This document shows, piece by piece, positions 11,709 through 26,800 of a stretch of 64,000 nucleotides of DNA (within the stretch, counting starts at the first letter, position 1; each line of letters starts with the position of its first letter). Under the pieces are notes generated by a model, which worked only from the letters and a program-made list of their open reading frames with translations, was not told where the DNA came from and searched no databases. This DNA is from Cristatella mucedo (taxonomy: Eukaryota; Bryozoa; Phylactolaemata; Cristatellidae). Where the stretch lies: contig WPIO01000014.1 of assembly GCA_009760855.2 (NCBI GenBank), forward strand, positions 2,106,001 to 2,170,000. The letters are read 5' to 3'. The translations under genes and the position numbers were made by a program.

Positions 11709-13164
11709 CTATCCAACATCCATGTAGTCAAATCGGTGTGTTTAGGTTACTAGCATTTACTAGAGACAACTGCTACTCACTATATCGGCACTGCCAGGAT
11801 TTCATGCTCATCCCTAGGGCACCCTTGCTGGGTCCGTGTGAATTGTTCCTAATGGACTTACTCGTGCTGACCCATTGCATCTTATCACTGACCAATAGAG
11901 TGCATGGAATGAGATTATTTTCCTGAGATTGCTCTAAAGAAAGTCCTACAATGCTTATTCCCGTGTTTGCCATTATTTAAGCCTCTTTCTTGGCTAGCCT
12001 TTAAGAAACGAGTAATACTCCAATTTTTTAAACTAAGCTGGACCAGGTCAGAAACAGCATAGTTAATAATCGCATAATATTAGATCTGCTCAGAATCCAA
12101 AGTAATGCATCCTGAAAATAAATGCTGGTAGCATGGGCTCACTGTTTGGGAAGCTGGCCTAAGGGTGTGGCATGCACAGCTGACCATTGTATTACAGGTT
12201 TAAATTTAAAAACTATAGAGTAAACAGTAAAATCGGTCAGCTATGCACCCAATATTGGATTGTTCAACTAGCTGAACCTGGTTAAACCAAAAAGTGCACA
12301 AACACAGCATGTTTACTGCCAAGACATCTATAAAATATAAATATAACTAATTTGTATAGCACCCAAAGAGACCTTAATCTCTATTTAGGTGCATCACATA
12401 TGCATCGGGGCACGAGACCACGACCTTCAGTCACACCTTGGTCGGGGCGAGCACCTTGACCACTGGACCAAGCAAAACAAACACTGTTGAGAGACCGAAA
12501 AAGCCTAGCTATCCTCTCAGTAACAAAACTGTCACCTATCAGCAAGGCACTTACGTGTGCACACCGGAAGTTACGTAGTTAATCGTAGCTAGATGCATTT
12601 CAGAGCTATAATGAGTTTGAACCAATGAGCACACTTACATCCATATCAGCAGTTTTTGGTTCAAGATCTTCACCGTACTGTATGGCCATGTCAACCTGCA
12701 GTAATACGTCTCCAACAGACTCTTCCTTGGACTGATCGAGTGGCAGAAACTTCACCAGACTATAATCATCAATCTGAAGCCAAAGTATAGCATAATCGGT
12801 TAAGCAGAGAGTAGTTGGAAAACAGCTTATTACAACTAAGTCGCTGCATCAAAAAGGTCAAGAAAGCATTACGACTTTCCTAGCATGATCTAAAACGAAC
12901 GAGGAATTCGAAAAACCTGCCAATCAAGCACAAGGCTCATCATTAATTTTTGAGAAACACTAGCAACCTGCGACAAGCCATAGCAGTTGTAGCAGTGCCG
13001 TTTGTATAATCTTTCCACTGACATTACTACATCAGAGATGCCGTCCTGGTTTGGCCGAGAGGTTAAGGTGCTGGCCTTTAACGACCGAGGTCGTAGGCTA
13101 TAGCTATGCCGAAAATGTGAAGCACCTAGATAGAGATTAAACGCACGCGCACACACGTGCACAA

Positions 13165-13207
<43 letters not shown>

Positions 13208-14739
13208 GAAGTTCCACCACTAAAAATGAACTAGTCGGTCAGATGGAGCAGGGAATCCTTGTACAGTCAATGGCTCCATTAAACCGTGACCGCCACAGCC
13301 AAAACAGAATGGCTGTCTTTTGTAGCCTGTGCATCGAATGGTTTAAAATTGCAAAAAAGCGTGTGGTTGTTAAGGATTTTGAGCATTTAGGCATAGTGTT
13401 GCTGGCAACTAATACGCTTGCAATATTTTTACTGTTTGTTCCACAAGAGCTCATACGTGTCTTCGCAATCGCTGTGGAGGCAAGGGGGGGGGCTTTCTCT
13501 ATTTTTCGGCAGAGGGCCATCTTCTTCTTACGGCTCAACTTGGCACCAAGTCCAGCATATGCAGGGGATCGCTGATCTACGGCATAACGAATGGGCAACT
13601 GCAAACCTTGCATGAAATGGATGTAAGCAACCAAGAAGTGGCGTGGACTCTTAAAAATCAGCCATAGAGCAGTTAACTACAATTTGGACAAGCTAAAAAC
13701 ACACGGAAGTAGGCTTATAGACAAACTAAGGTCGCTTAAAGGACAACATTCGTCTGAAGGTGTTGGCTCCTCAGGGACAGATAGCATTGTTCCGGGAGCT
13801 GTTTAAGTCGCTAGCGATCACTACCCGGAAGGTGGTTAGCCCAAATACAGTGTGCCGGAGGCTTGCTACCCATTTCATATTTAGAAGGGTCGGTAAGTGA
13901 AAGCCTTTGCTTATGGAAAGGCACATAGAAGAATAGAAGCACACAGAAGAGACCGGAAGAGATGGGACCAGGACCAAGCCCACTACACTACTTACGACTG
14001 GATCACTTTTATGGACTGATGAGTCCAAATTCATGGTCTGCCTCAACAATAAAAGGAGAACCTTTGTGAGATGGCAAACTGGTGAGGTGTGCCATCCTGA
14101 CTGCCTAAAGCCAACGGTGAAAATCGGTGGCGGTGGTGTCATGGTTTGGGGTTGCATTGACTCTTCCGGTGTATGAGTACTGCACCATATTAACAGAATT
14201 ATGGACCAACAAGTGTACATGGACCTGGTTAAAAATGCTGGAATCTCAAGTGCTAAAGCTCTTCTGGGGAATGATTATATTTGGCAGCAGGGCAATGACC
14301 CTAAGCACACAGCAAAGGCCTTCAAAAAATTTTTTCAATTCAATCAGGTCTCCGAGTCAGGAGTTGGCCGAGTCAGTCGCCTGACCTAAATTCCATTGAA
14401 CATCTTTGGGAAAGGTTTGAGTGCTGTATGAGATCCGACTCTGTTCCTGATGTAACTCCGGATGAGCTTTTTAGTAGGCTGCAGTACCATTGGCAAAATA
14501 TTATGCCAGAGGCTGCCTCTCATCAAAGAGGTCATTGAAAACCTCAGAGAACCGATCTCATATTAACTTGTATGCCCTATCAGCAACATTTTTACTTCCG
14601 TGAGAAATTAAATATGTATATATGACATAGTGCACGTAAATAATCGATGTATTTTGTCTGTATGCTAAGCTGAAAGCCGTCTGCCGGCACCAGGTGGGCG
14701 TCACCATATGGGTGGAACAAGACTTCTTGTTTGGGTGTG

Positions 14740-14817
<78 letters not shown>

Positions 14818-17800
14818 TGTGTGTACACACACAAACACACCACCAGCACTTTCTCTCTTTGGAACATCTAACCCGGCAACTGCAGCAGTTGCTGCAAAAT
14901 TGTAGCTTTTTCTTCAGTGCTCTAAATGATTCTCAAAATTGTTACACTTTTCAATGAAAGAAATAATAACAGCCTCTTGGCCAACACAATACGTATTTGA
15001 ATAAATTATTATCAGGTGATGAGGCATACCGAGTCAGCAAAGGTCTGCAAATAAGTACAGTGAACAAAACAATCATAAACTCTACCATCCAAGTATGAAT
15101 GGTATTTAAGGATGTAGCTTCTTCAGCACCACTGTAGAAATTGTGCATGACCAATCCTCAGAGGTAAGCCCTTCCGTGAGCTATTATTCTTGCCCACCTA
15201 CCAGGACTAATATCAACCGATCTCCCTGAGATGCCATTAAGGGCATATTTCACGTGTGCCCAAGATTTTTTGAAATGATTTACACAGTAATCATAACTAG
15301 CTGTCTACTTATATAAAGTTACTAGAGTTATATTAAGCAGTCACTAATGTCACGCCATGGAGACTCAGCACCATTCAAGTAAGGAGCTTTCTGAATCCCT
15401 GTAAGCTGAACCATAGACTTGGAAAGCACACACTGTGTATGTAAGAACGTATGTGTCTTATGTATCTTAATCTCAAAAAATCCTTGCAGTAGGCGGCAGC
15501 TGAAGTGGCTGCTCCTCAGCTCGGGTATTCTTCTCAATGCCTGGCACACTGAAGTTGCCCAAATCATATTTTAATATGTATAGACAGCCCACAAATTAAC
15601 ACATATGCTCTTGGTATGTATGAGCCAAGTTCGACGTTTCGCCATGATTGTCCATGCTATGCATGTCTATGATTAAAGAATATAAAGTTTAAGGACCCTT
15701 GACGACATTTACAGTCATACTTACCCAACCGAAATCAGAAATAAACTATGGAAGAAAATGAAAAAAAATTGAAATAATGAGTTATAGCCTTGGATAGCCG
15801 GTTGCCAAAGGTGGGTTACGATGTAGCAGGGCATGACTTTGCTTGTTGCGATCGGGTTTATGCTTTTTGATTGTTATAAATACCGGAAGGAGTTGACCTC
15901 GATGTATATCGTTATCTTGAAAAATTAACGTCATTACGGTTTCAAGTGATGGTCTGGCATCAGTTTATGGCTGAGTAGCTTTTATTGATAAAGTTGGCCG
16001 AAAAACGTGATCCGGTGGCGTTAAATTTTCCTACGAGGATCAAGGAGAAAACTTTCACCAGAACTTACTGGTCTTAAAACGTTGCTATCAAGGCTATACA
16101 ACAAAACATAATGGTGGACTACATTTGGTGGCTGATTTGCAAGTGATTTAAATTATAACTCTAAAACTGGAAACACTACTCACTTCTAAATCAAGTGTGG
16201 TCAATCTTGAATAAGTTCATCACAAATACGTGTTAATTTTGATTAATTTGTTACTTTCTATTTCTTAATTAATGCGAACACAGATTTTTCAATTGGCCAG
16301 GTTTTATGTTGGTAATGGATCAAATTCAAGTTTACCACATTCTTGGTCAGAAAAGCCAAGTTTGGGGGAATAATGAATGGATATGAAAGAAAAAGAAAAA
16401 AGAATATGCACACAAAATTTGCAAAGCAGGAAGCTAGTCATAAGCTGTAGACCGAGGCTACAAGTGAGGTCTCGGCCTGATTAACTGAAGTACTCCACTC
16501 GGCAGGCCCAGCAGCCTGATAATAATAAAAATAATAATTCATTTGTATGGCACCCCAAGAGAACTTAATCTCTCTATTCAAGTGTTTCACATATGCCTCG
16601 GGACTCGAGCCCACGACCTCAGCCAGACCTTAGTCGGGGCGAGCACCTTAACCACTGAACCAAACCAGCTCAACCGGCTACGCTGGACGACCTACGACTG
16701 TCTGAAGTGCAGATGCTGTGCAGGAGCAAAGCAAAAGATCTAGCAGCAGCCGAAAGCAAACGCAGGTTTTTTGCATAACTTAAGTACAAATACACATTAA
16801 TTTCGATTTATTTGTTGCTTTTCCTGACTAAATGTGAGCCAAAAATGCGAATTCGTCCTTTTTTCAGGTGAAAATTAAAAGTTTTGGAGGATAGCGAATG
16901 GACATTTTCTATACTTTTCAAGGCACAAGCAATTCTGAAATAACACTTACTACCCAGAAAAAGTATTACACCTTGTAAACAGTCATGCATTTGCATGTAG
17001 CCCAACCTGCATAGGTGCTTCCCTCCTTTAAAAATTCTAAGATGGCATAGAAATCAATTCATCTAAAACTGCTTCTGTCTCCACAATTTAATTCGGACTT
17101 TTATGTCCTTTGACCTTGCAAGGGTTTTGACAAGAAGTTATTAGCTAGCAGCACTTTTTTTTAGTAGTTATTCTCTTCATTAGTCTTCAGTTGCCTTGTT
17201 CCGTTCCGGGATATGCGCCAGCCACTGGTCATATAGTGTCACTCATTTGGGAGAAATAATAAGTGAAGGCACCTTGGCTGAGAAAAGGTCCACCAGTCTC
17301 TTTGCAAACCCTCTACAGTAACAAGGTCAGCACCCATGTCCTATCCCCCTCATGCTCAAAAGATACCACTGGTTGAGGCAGGTTAGGGTTTTCTCCATTA
17401 ATTGCAAGGCGGCATATAGCTCCTCTTCAAACCGTGGCCTGAGACTCCCTGAAGCTTCTATATGATATTGTGTTGACTTCAAGTTCTCAGTCAGAACAAA
17501 AAGTGGCCGAGTAAGACTTGTAAATGCATTTGTTCGACATGGAACCATCAATCTGCAGAAAGATTTTCATGTATAGATCAGGGCAAGGAACTAATGCCTA
17601 TTAGTTTCATTTATGTAGGCCTGTTTCAAATAACACTCCTAACTCCAACAGTTCCATGTAAGACGTTTCTCCCCCAAGCTAATCGATATTGCATAAATTA
17701 GAAATTCTTACATACCAGTAATTTAACTGCCAAATTGGGCTGGCAAGAAAACAAAAACTTGTATTGCTTCTACGCAACTAGGGATTTAGTCAGTCAAAAG

Positions 17801-20800
17801 GAACAGCCTAATTTTGTAAGTTAAATAGCAAATCACAAGGTTCAAATGGAGTACCAAATACTGCCTGGTGAACTGATTTGGAAAGATGGAAGTGCATTTT
17901 TCTGTTTTAACATCTCGCTTACTGTAAGAAGACTAAACTCATTAAAAATGTTAGCCGATTCAACAGCCTCATTTGTATAGCAGCAGAAAAGCCTTACCGG
18001 CTACCACCACCACTTACAGTAGGAAATCAGGGATCGGCCACTGCAGCACTCAACCTACAACCTGGGATTTGAAGAGCGAGCACCTTAACACTGGGCTAAG
18101 ACACAGTGGCTACCATGCAAGCCTGTGAAGGAAATAAGCCAGTGTGTTAGCAAGACAGTGAGGCAAGAATTATTTACCATATGCGCTATTGCATGGTTGA
18201 GACTTCGAAAACGCTCAGCCATTGGCCCACTACCAAAGTCTTCACTGAGAATTGACATCATGTCAGGGTCTAAAAATCTGCAAAATATAATGGAAATAAT
18301 CATAAGACGTCTGTAAATTGCCCTAAGAGAAATCAATCGTTCTATGAACGTTGCATATGCACGAAACGAAGGTTGTCAATTGGTTAGTGATACGGTGCCA
18401 GCATGCTTATACATAAAAAGGCAATTCACATGCCGAGCTCATATTGAAAGGAAAAGTTGGGTTTTAGCTTCTTTTTAATGTCAGGTCAAAAGATGCGATA
18501 GCAGTCGAGAATAAGTTACGGGCTTCGGAAGAGCATACGAAGGAAATGCACGGTCTACAAGAGATCAGGTTTGGTAAGAGGCACAGCTAAATGATGTGAG
18601 TCTGAGGAGCAGGAGGTAAGAAGGGAAGGCTGATTATGAAGTATGTCAGATAAGTAAGCAGCAGCAAGAGAATGAAATGAGTGGCAAAACTTAGGAAGTC
18701 GGTGCACTGCTTGATGGGGATGAGTGCAGGTCGATCAGAAGTGGCGTAATGCGGCAGTTGTAACGTTTACGGCAGACAAACCTAGCTGATGAGTGCTGCG
18801 CCTACTGGAAGTATCTTATCACATAGGCAAGAAGATCTGACTGTACAAGCTTCGCTAAGCTAGCAGTTGCAATATAGGATCCTGACCAAGCAGTTCACAG
18901 TTGATAGAAACCTCTGAAAACAATAGGCAGAGGTACTTTGTCCAAACTCATACAGGAAAGTTTAAGCTTGCTCTCAAGCACCACAAACAGCCTATTCATA
19001 GCTATATTAGAATGGTCCCATTCACATCTTCTGATCAAAGTATGGGAGGTCCTTCCCGTACAGCAACCACGAATGATACAAAAAGGCATGTTAAAGTATA
19101 GACAGGTGAACCAAGTATTTATATGTAATACAAGGATGCTCCCAAATGAAGCCCAGAAGATAACCAGCTGATACAATTCTTTTTTCCATTACAAACCCTC
19201 GACGAGATCCGAAAAGGGAGCACAAGGTCACCAGGCACTTCCACTGCTGACCATGCATTTCCCGAGGCTTTAAACCAAACAAAGTTTGCCCGTACACTCA
19301 AACGAAAAAGTTTTTGGACGGCTAGAGAAGCCGCCATGACGGCCGCCTACTCACTGGCATTTCGAGTAAATATCGAGCATCTGTGTCACCAAGAGTGTTC
19401 ACACTGGCTGAAATGACGATAAGCAGCATGTTCTCACAATTATCACATACCGTACTTAGTTTATTGTGCTAATATGGCACTGCAACCCCTTATTTGCAGT
19501 GACCTGTCGGACTCGCCCAGACATGAAGCTGATCTAATGCTCGCAAACATTGACCGTTATACTGCTCCAGGCTTGTTGCAAGTAAAAAAAACAGCACATC
19601 AATAGCCGTGATACGGACAGCCAGCTGCCGTAGCTGTCGCTTGACTTCATACCACATATAAATGTTCGATTGGGTTCGGGGACTGACTTGACCAGCCCAT
19701 GTCCGTCACAGGAGGGTAAACGAATTCTGATAAATAAGCAGCACAATGCAGCGGACTCGCTTTGCTGTGTCATAGTAGTTCCGTCACGGAAGACAATGCT
19801 GAGTCGTCTTGCCAGTTGATGGAAGTGCCATCTTGCCATGTGCCACAAGTGCACCATCTTTCAGTGATGGACTTTCTTGTTTTAATTAGTAGATATTGCA
19901 AAAAATCATACTTGGGAGTCCTACGTTTTGAAATAGGTCTAACTAGACGTCTTTGGTCATGATGCCCGGTATGCCGAGCAGGGCTCTGGTACCACTTCTG
20001 CTGAAGCATCCCAATACCACGACACCTGGTTCTTCCAAATTTGACCTTCGGCTGTAGCCAATTGGGTAAGTAGGCTTCGTTGGTAAGTAGGCTTCGTTGG
20101 GTCGCCGACGCGAGTAAAGCCTTCTCATACATTTCGAAAAGAACGTGAATCTGCTTTCATCACCCCATACAACTTTACCCATATCGTCAGTAGTCCAGTG
20201 GATTTGAGTCTTAGCCCACTGTAAACGACTCAACATGTTCCTTGCCGACAGAAGAGGTTTTCTCTTTGCAACTCGATAATGCAGACCAGCCTCATCTAGT
20301 CACCTTCTGACAGTGTCACCGATAATACGCATACCAGACGATGCATGCAGACTTTTATTGTGAGCTTTCGCCGAAGCAAAATGGTCCTTGAATGCATCTA
20401 ACTTTATTATGGTGTTTTCCAGCCTAGTGGTAGCACAGAGCCGGCCGGATCGTATAGCATTTTCAGGGCTCCCGGTCTCTTCTATCTTTTCCATGTTGTA
20501 CGAAACTGTACTCTTCGGAATTGATAAAGTAGCAGCAATTTGACCATGTGTGTCCAGCCTCGTGAAGTGCCATGAGTTTGCCCCTCACGAAGCTCGACAC
20601 TTCGGTGAGCTTTGGTATGACTGGTGGACTTTTCCCGGATAAAAAAGTAATCTTCAATGGGTTTTCTTTACAGTTTTGGCTCGTGTGCAGTCTCATGGTT
20701 CCAGGATGAACTGGTGAACGGGTTGTTTCTCGGTTTTATTCTGGCCAAAAAGCCATTTTTAAAGGTGTTAAAAAAATTTTGACTAATTTTGGGCATATTG

Positions 20801-23800
20801 TCCATGAGTTGCCCATCATGGCAATTCGTACGTGTGCATCCAATAATTAGCAGACAGAACCAGCACCCAGTCCAGTCGGTGGCTTAGGAAAAGATAAATA
20901 TATTTAAATATATTTCATTTGTATAGCACCCCAAGAGAATTAAATCTCTATTCAGGCGCTTCACATATGCCTCACGGCTCGAGCCCACGACCTCAGCCAG
21001 ACCTTAGTCGGGGCGAGCACCTTAACCGCTGGACCAACCTGGTAATCGAGCAATTCTGGACTGTCCCAATGCTTTTGCGTTTGAGTGCACCTGCATAGCC
21101 ATGGCAGTACCCTCAGCTTACTACCAACGAAAGAACATTCTATTAACATTGCAAAAAGTCCCATCTTGATCTCCAGGCTAAGCCTTCAGTGTCTAAGAAC
21201 AAGGGTAGTTCGAAGCCAAACAGTTTGGACAGTGCAAAGGCATAAGGTTCGGCTACTTAATGAAACCGATACAAGTTCAGGAACGAGGCAATTCACACTT
21301 TCACGAGAACTTTCACGAGTTGCACTTTCATGAGTTGCAACATTAATGGCTTGGTGACCATCAAAATAATTGACAAGCCATAGTAAATGCCCAACCTATT
21401 AAATTTTCCTGTGAAAAGAGCAAAGCGATGACTTCTTCATGTGGAATGGTTCAACTAAGTTAAACTATAGTAAGCTTAATCCCACTTGTGCCAGCACCAC
21501 AAAGTATCTATTCACATAATTGCTTACTGGCAGTGCATTCTGTGCCCTTCATTGAATCAAAGGTACACGCCAGACCAGATCTTAAACGTCAAAATATGAT
21601 ATGAAACAATATTCCTTGATCGGCAGCACTACCACGAACTCACACCACGCTACCACGAACAGTAGGCCGGGGCTCCATGTCGACCTGATGGGCATATGGT
21701 GCTACATAACTAGCTGAAAAACCTGGGGAAATGCAGCTATTCACACTAGATTGCAATCAAACCAGAGTCTTACATGAGTAGCCAGGTGTTGCAGCAACAT
21801 TAGAATCTGCCTTGCCCTTCCCAAGAAGCTCAACACACTTAAAAAGACAGCAAGCAACTGCAATCCACCTACCTATCAAGATCCTTCTTGGCTTTTCGAC
21901 TGAGCAAGTCGAGTTTAGTCATGATGTTAACATGAGGAATTTCCAAGCTGACCATAGCAGATAAAGCAGACAGTATTCCGGAAACAAACTTTGATGGCTG
22001 GATCATGAACTGGGCATCGATGATAAAAACTCCACACACACGAAAGTCAGCTCGCTGTAGGTGATCGACAAGCCGACGCATCACCGATATATGAGTATAC
22101 AGTTCGATTTGGCCTAAATCAGAACATGCAGAATAAACTAAAAGTGGCATCGTGGGCAGACAAATATAGCGACACTGACTCTTAAGAGTAAATATAAAGA
22201 AAATACGAAAAATATCCGTACAAAGATCGAATATCTGCTTGAGTACTTTTCAATGGACAAACATGCTAGGAATGGAATCAGAAGTTTGGACCATCTCCAT
22301 GTAAAAAGAAAAGACGATTATTCAAACTATTTCTAAACCAGAAGCAACATACCTACAAATAAAAATTTACCAAAACCCAGACGAACACAAAATCATATGC
22401 GACTTGTCTCCCAACTTGTTGAAACTTGGTAGACCAAGGTACATGCATGAAGCTTGTTGAGGTGGATGATTGTGGCTTTCAAACAGCTTCATTTTCAGTG
22501 TAGCTTAATGCCTTATAAAATCCATAACTTTATCAATACTTCATGGATCAACAAAATCTGAAATTTGAGTTCATAACTGCTTGTAAAGCACTGCAGGAAT
22601 TTATTTCTGATTTCAGTTGGATAAGAATTGCTATACACGTCCATGATTGCAGAAAATATAGCTTCAGGACGTTTGATGACATGTGTAGCAATACCTATTT
22701 AACCAAAATCAGAAATAAAATACAGTGCTGCACAAGCAAACTCACATTTCGAATTTCATTTGATCCATTAAGTATTGACCGGGTTATGAATTTTAAGAGG
22801 CACAAAGCTACACGGGAAATTAGGCTGTTTAAAAGTCCTAAGCACGCACCTGAACAAGCTGCAAATATGAACTTCGATGTACCAGGGTTCAACAAGTTAG
22901 GGATGAGTTTATAAGCATATGATTATGGCATCGGTAATTTTATTTGTAGGTATTTTGCTTTCTGTTTACTTCTGGTTTAGATAGGGTTTGCACAATCATC
23001 TTTTTCTGTAAAATAGAAATGGTCAACACTTCCCATTTCATAGCTAACATGTTTGTTGAAAGGTACTCTATACAGATAAACAATTGTTAGACAATTGTTT
23101 TTATATTTTCTTGTCATTTAACGTTAAGAAAACACTTATCACAATGGTAGTCACACAGTTATTTCTCACACCGGGTATCCATACCAACATCAGTTGCATT
23201 TGAAAATCACACATGCTACAGCCTTCAAGAAAAAGACAAGACACTCAAAAAATACAAAGGTACCGGAAAAGTAAGGATAATAGGCAAGCACCAGAAACAT
23301 AGAACTAAAAAATCTTAAAGAGCAATAAGCAAGCTCCATCTAGATCATAATGTGCTTGGTTTAACAAGAAAATCGAAGTGTTATTACATATTAACACTAA
23401 ACACACTTGCTATTAAAGGAAAGCTCAGGCAAAGCAACATTTTTCTAAATGAACTGGACAGAAATGCATGAGAGCTTCTTCTTACAGTGCGAAAAGCAAC
23501 CACATGCTGAAAAAACATGAGGGTTAATTCAAATTAAGTGCAAGTACTATGCCTTACCCGGACAATCAAAAATAATATAGTCGTCTTCGATTTCATCCAG
23601 TTGTTCATCTAACCAATCGAGGTTGTCAGCAAGGTACCTGAATTATTGTGTACAAACGGTAAGCATGTGTAAACAAAAATTTCCCTGATCAATCCCATGC
23701 AAATATACACATCACGTGAACGTTCGTCCAAGGAACTCTATATTACACAAGCATTACAAAAAGGTATTTAAAGATGGCATTGTTTTGTAGACATCTATGT

Positions 23801-26800
23801 GAGTGTTTTAGATAGAAAATCAAGAGCCTAGGCACATTAAATATGCATTCACAGTAGCAGCCACAGCTAGGGGCTCAGAATGGTAAAACAAAAATCGAAA
23901 AATTATTACACGTACTCAAGTCGATGAGAGTTGAAAGTATCTCGTGGAGCAAGTATTTAAAGAAAAATGTGACAAGATACATTGGTGTACTCACAGGGGT
24001 TCATATCGCAACGATAAAAAAGGCTGACAAATGATGGAATAAGATCCACGGCGATGGTAACATCCGCCAGCTTAATACTGTAGGTTGAATTTCTCTATTG
24101 GTGATGCAAAAAGCTCAGCACATACTGAAAGGCAAGGTAGCCAATACACCTTACGGAATAAAATCTTTCTTGTGAAAATGTGGCGGCTAAGAAGCTTTAC
24201 AGGCCCTCTGTTCTTTTAGAGATGTGAGAAGTGGAAAATGTCACTCACAATGGGGATGGGGAGGCAGCAGCTGAATGCTAAGACTTTTTTTGCCCAAACA
24301 GCACAGCTGGCACATCAAGCACCACTCGGCAGAGCTGGCCTCATAGGCTATCAGCCAGAGGCAAGCAACAGACTCGATCGGAAATGACCACAGAAGATAT
24401 GTCCGAGTTAACCTTCACAGTTGGAGGGCATTATACCTGCTGCAATTATAAGCCAACAATAACAGCTTGCCTGATCGGCGAAAGTATAGCACTGGAATTC
24501 CTCCACATTTGCAACAAAAAAGCAGACCCAAAATACCGATAAAGAGTTCTAGTCAAGTTTCCAGACTAAGAGATCATATCCCACAGATGAGCTGGGTCGA
24601 GTAACAAACCCAATATACCCACGGCGACAAACTAAACAAGTAAATTAATGATCAGCTGATCAAGCAAGCAGCAGAAGAGCCTAATCAGCTATCACCACTG
24701 CTTCCAGTAGTGGGCAATAAAAGATTCCCTGCTGGAGGACTCGAACCCATGACCTGGTTTGCGAAGTGTGAGCCCCTTGAATCTAGCCATAAGAACCTGT
24801 TTTTGCAAAATCCTATATGACTTTAGAACCAAAAACCGGTTGTCGCTACCTTTAGCCCAGCCTTTAAAAAACCGCCAAGCAGATCATAAAAAGTTTATTC
24901 GGGACCCACAAAAAAACTAAAAGCCGACATCCTAGTCAAGGCTAACTCAATATGTCCTCTAGCAACATGCTGCCTACAGGTGTAGACATACGCTGACATC
25001 AGCAAAATGCAGTTGTCCAAACCTTATCTGATGCAGGGAGTGGATAGGAAAAAGGCAAATCCTACATCACTTACAGTACAACCATACTCATCGTATTAGC
25101 AAGGTAAATGAATTGCACGAGCCAACAAAAAAAGCTGTAGCCTAGAGCATCCCAATCAACAGAAGACGGCTCATTAGTCCAATCAGTGTCAATAACAAAC
25201 TGACAAAACAAACAACTGGTATATACAAAATGTACTTACTCCATGCAAAAAACGAGGCCACCGTTAGGACCGAGTTTGAGACCCTCGTCATCCATCACAT
25301 CGTCGACGCTTATGAGCTCACGAATGTCTGGTAAAAAAAATGTGCAGCTAAATAAGCCAAAGTCTGTAACAGGTCCACGTTTGAAATTTACCAGACAGAA
25401 TTTTTTGACTAACAAAAAACACGGCACCAGACATAGCTCATTCTGATTGCTTACATTAAGGTGCAGAGAAGCATGAATGCATATAAGCTACTGGTGAGTG
25501 CAAGAGTACATAGAGCAAGGGTAAATGACAGATAAGGTTAAAGTTTGAAGTCCAGAATTTCGCTGGACAAAAGGAGCTTGCACAACTGGCTATTATCGAT
25601 ACTAATGCTAGTAACTAGTTACTCAAGCCTCAAACCAACTAACTTTCTTTAAATATGGAACTCAGGTATTTTGAAGCTGCAACCTAACATTAAAAAATGC
25701 ACTGCCGCATATATGATAACAAACAATCATTTATCGCCCGAAATTAACAACCACAATTCAACATATGCTAACCTTAGGATTGTGCATTCCTGCGAGCCTG
25801 CAGCACAGAAAATTTATTTCACTAGTGAATAAAATTAACACCCATCACCTTGCAATCCTAAGTACAATACTGAGTAAAAAGCTAACAGGCACTGTACTTG
25901 AGTAAATAATTCATAGCACTCTATAAAAAGACTCCCAAGCATCGGAGCATTCCGAATGCATGCTTCGGGTTTCCACAGACTGAGATACTAGCATACAGAT
26001 AAATTCTTGAATTTTGAATCGAAGAACGTTTGTGAATTGGAGTCAAGACCCGATCATATGGGCAAGTCCAGAACCTCAAGTTTGCAACAAAGTACACAGA
26101 TAGCCAATTAGAACTCCGTGCATTTCCAGCAAATAGCAAAATCTCAGGCCGAGATTATTTTTATCATAGAGATTATATCACGAGGGGAAGGGGTTGGCAG
26201 TAGACCCGGTGGGCTACAGCCGCGGTCCTTTGACCAACTCAGATATGGAAAGCTTGGCGGTTTGCTTTCTGCTATGCTCCGTTGCTAACTACTATCCTCC
26301 TTTAACCCACCCATCCCCTCGGCAAGATGCCAGTGACGTTTTACAAAATATTGCTCCTTGAATACTGTTGTTCGTAAGCAGACTTGGCCAGCCAGAAGTG
26401 GGAATAATGAAAAACCTTAACTGCAAGAACGTGACCCCAACCTCGGTGCTAAAATAATAATGGTAACTATCCACAAGCTACATTGAAACGCAAATGCGTT
26501 TTTACTGCTGGGGCAGCCACCATAACTACCACGCCTACTCACCTGCGTTTAGATTAAATATCGAGTGTTACTGTTATAAAAAAAAAGTATGCACAGTGGT
26601 TGAAATAAAAAAATCAACATGTTCCTGCAATGACCATGTATTATATCTATTTACTGAGCTATTATATGACGTTGCACCTCTCTTATTTATAATGACATGT
26701 CGAACTCGCCCAGACAAGAAGCTGATCAAATGCATGCACACAGCCGGTATGTTACTCCAGACTCATTGCAAGTGGACACATAGGGCATCAGCAAACGTGA

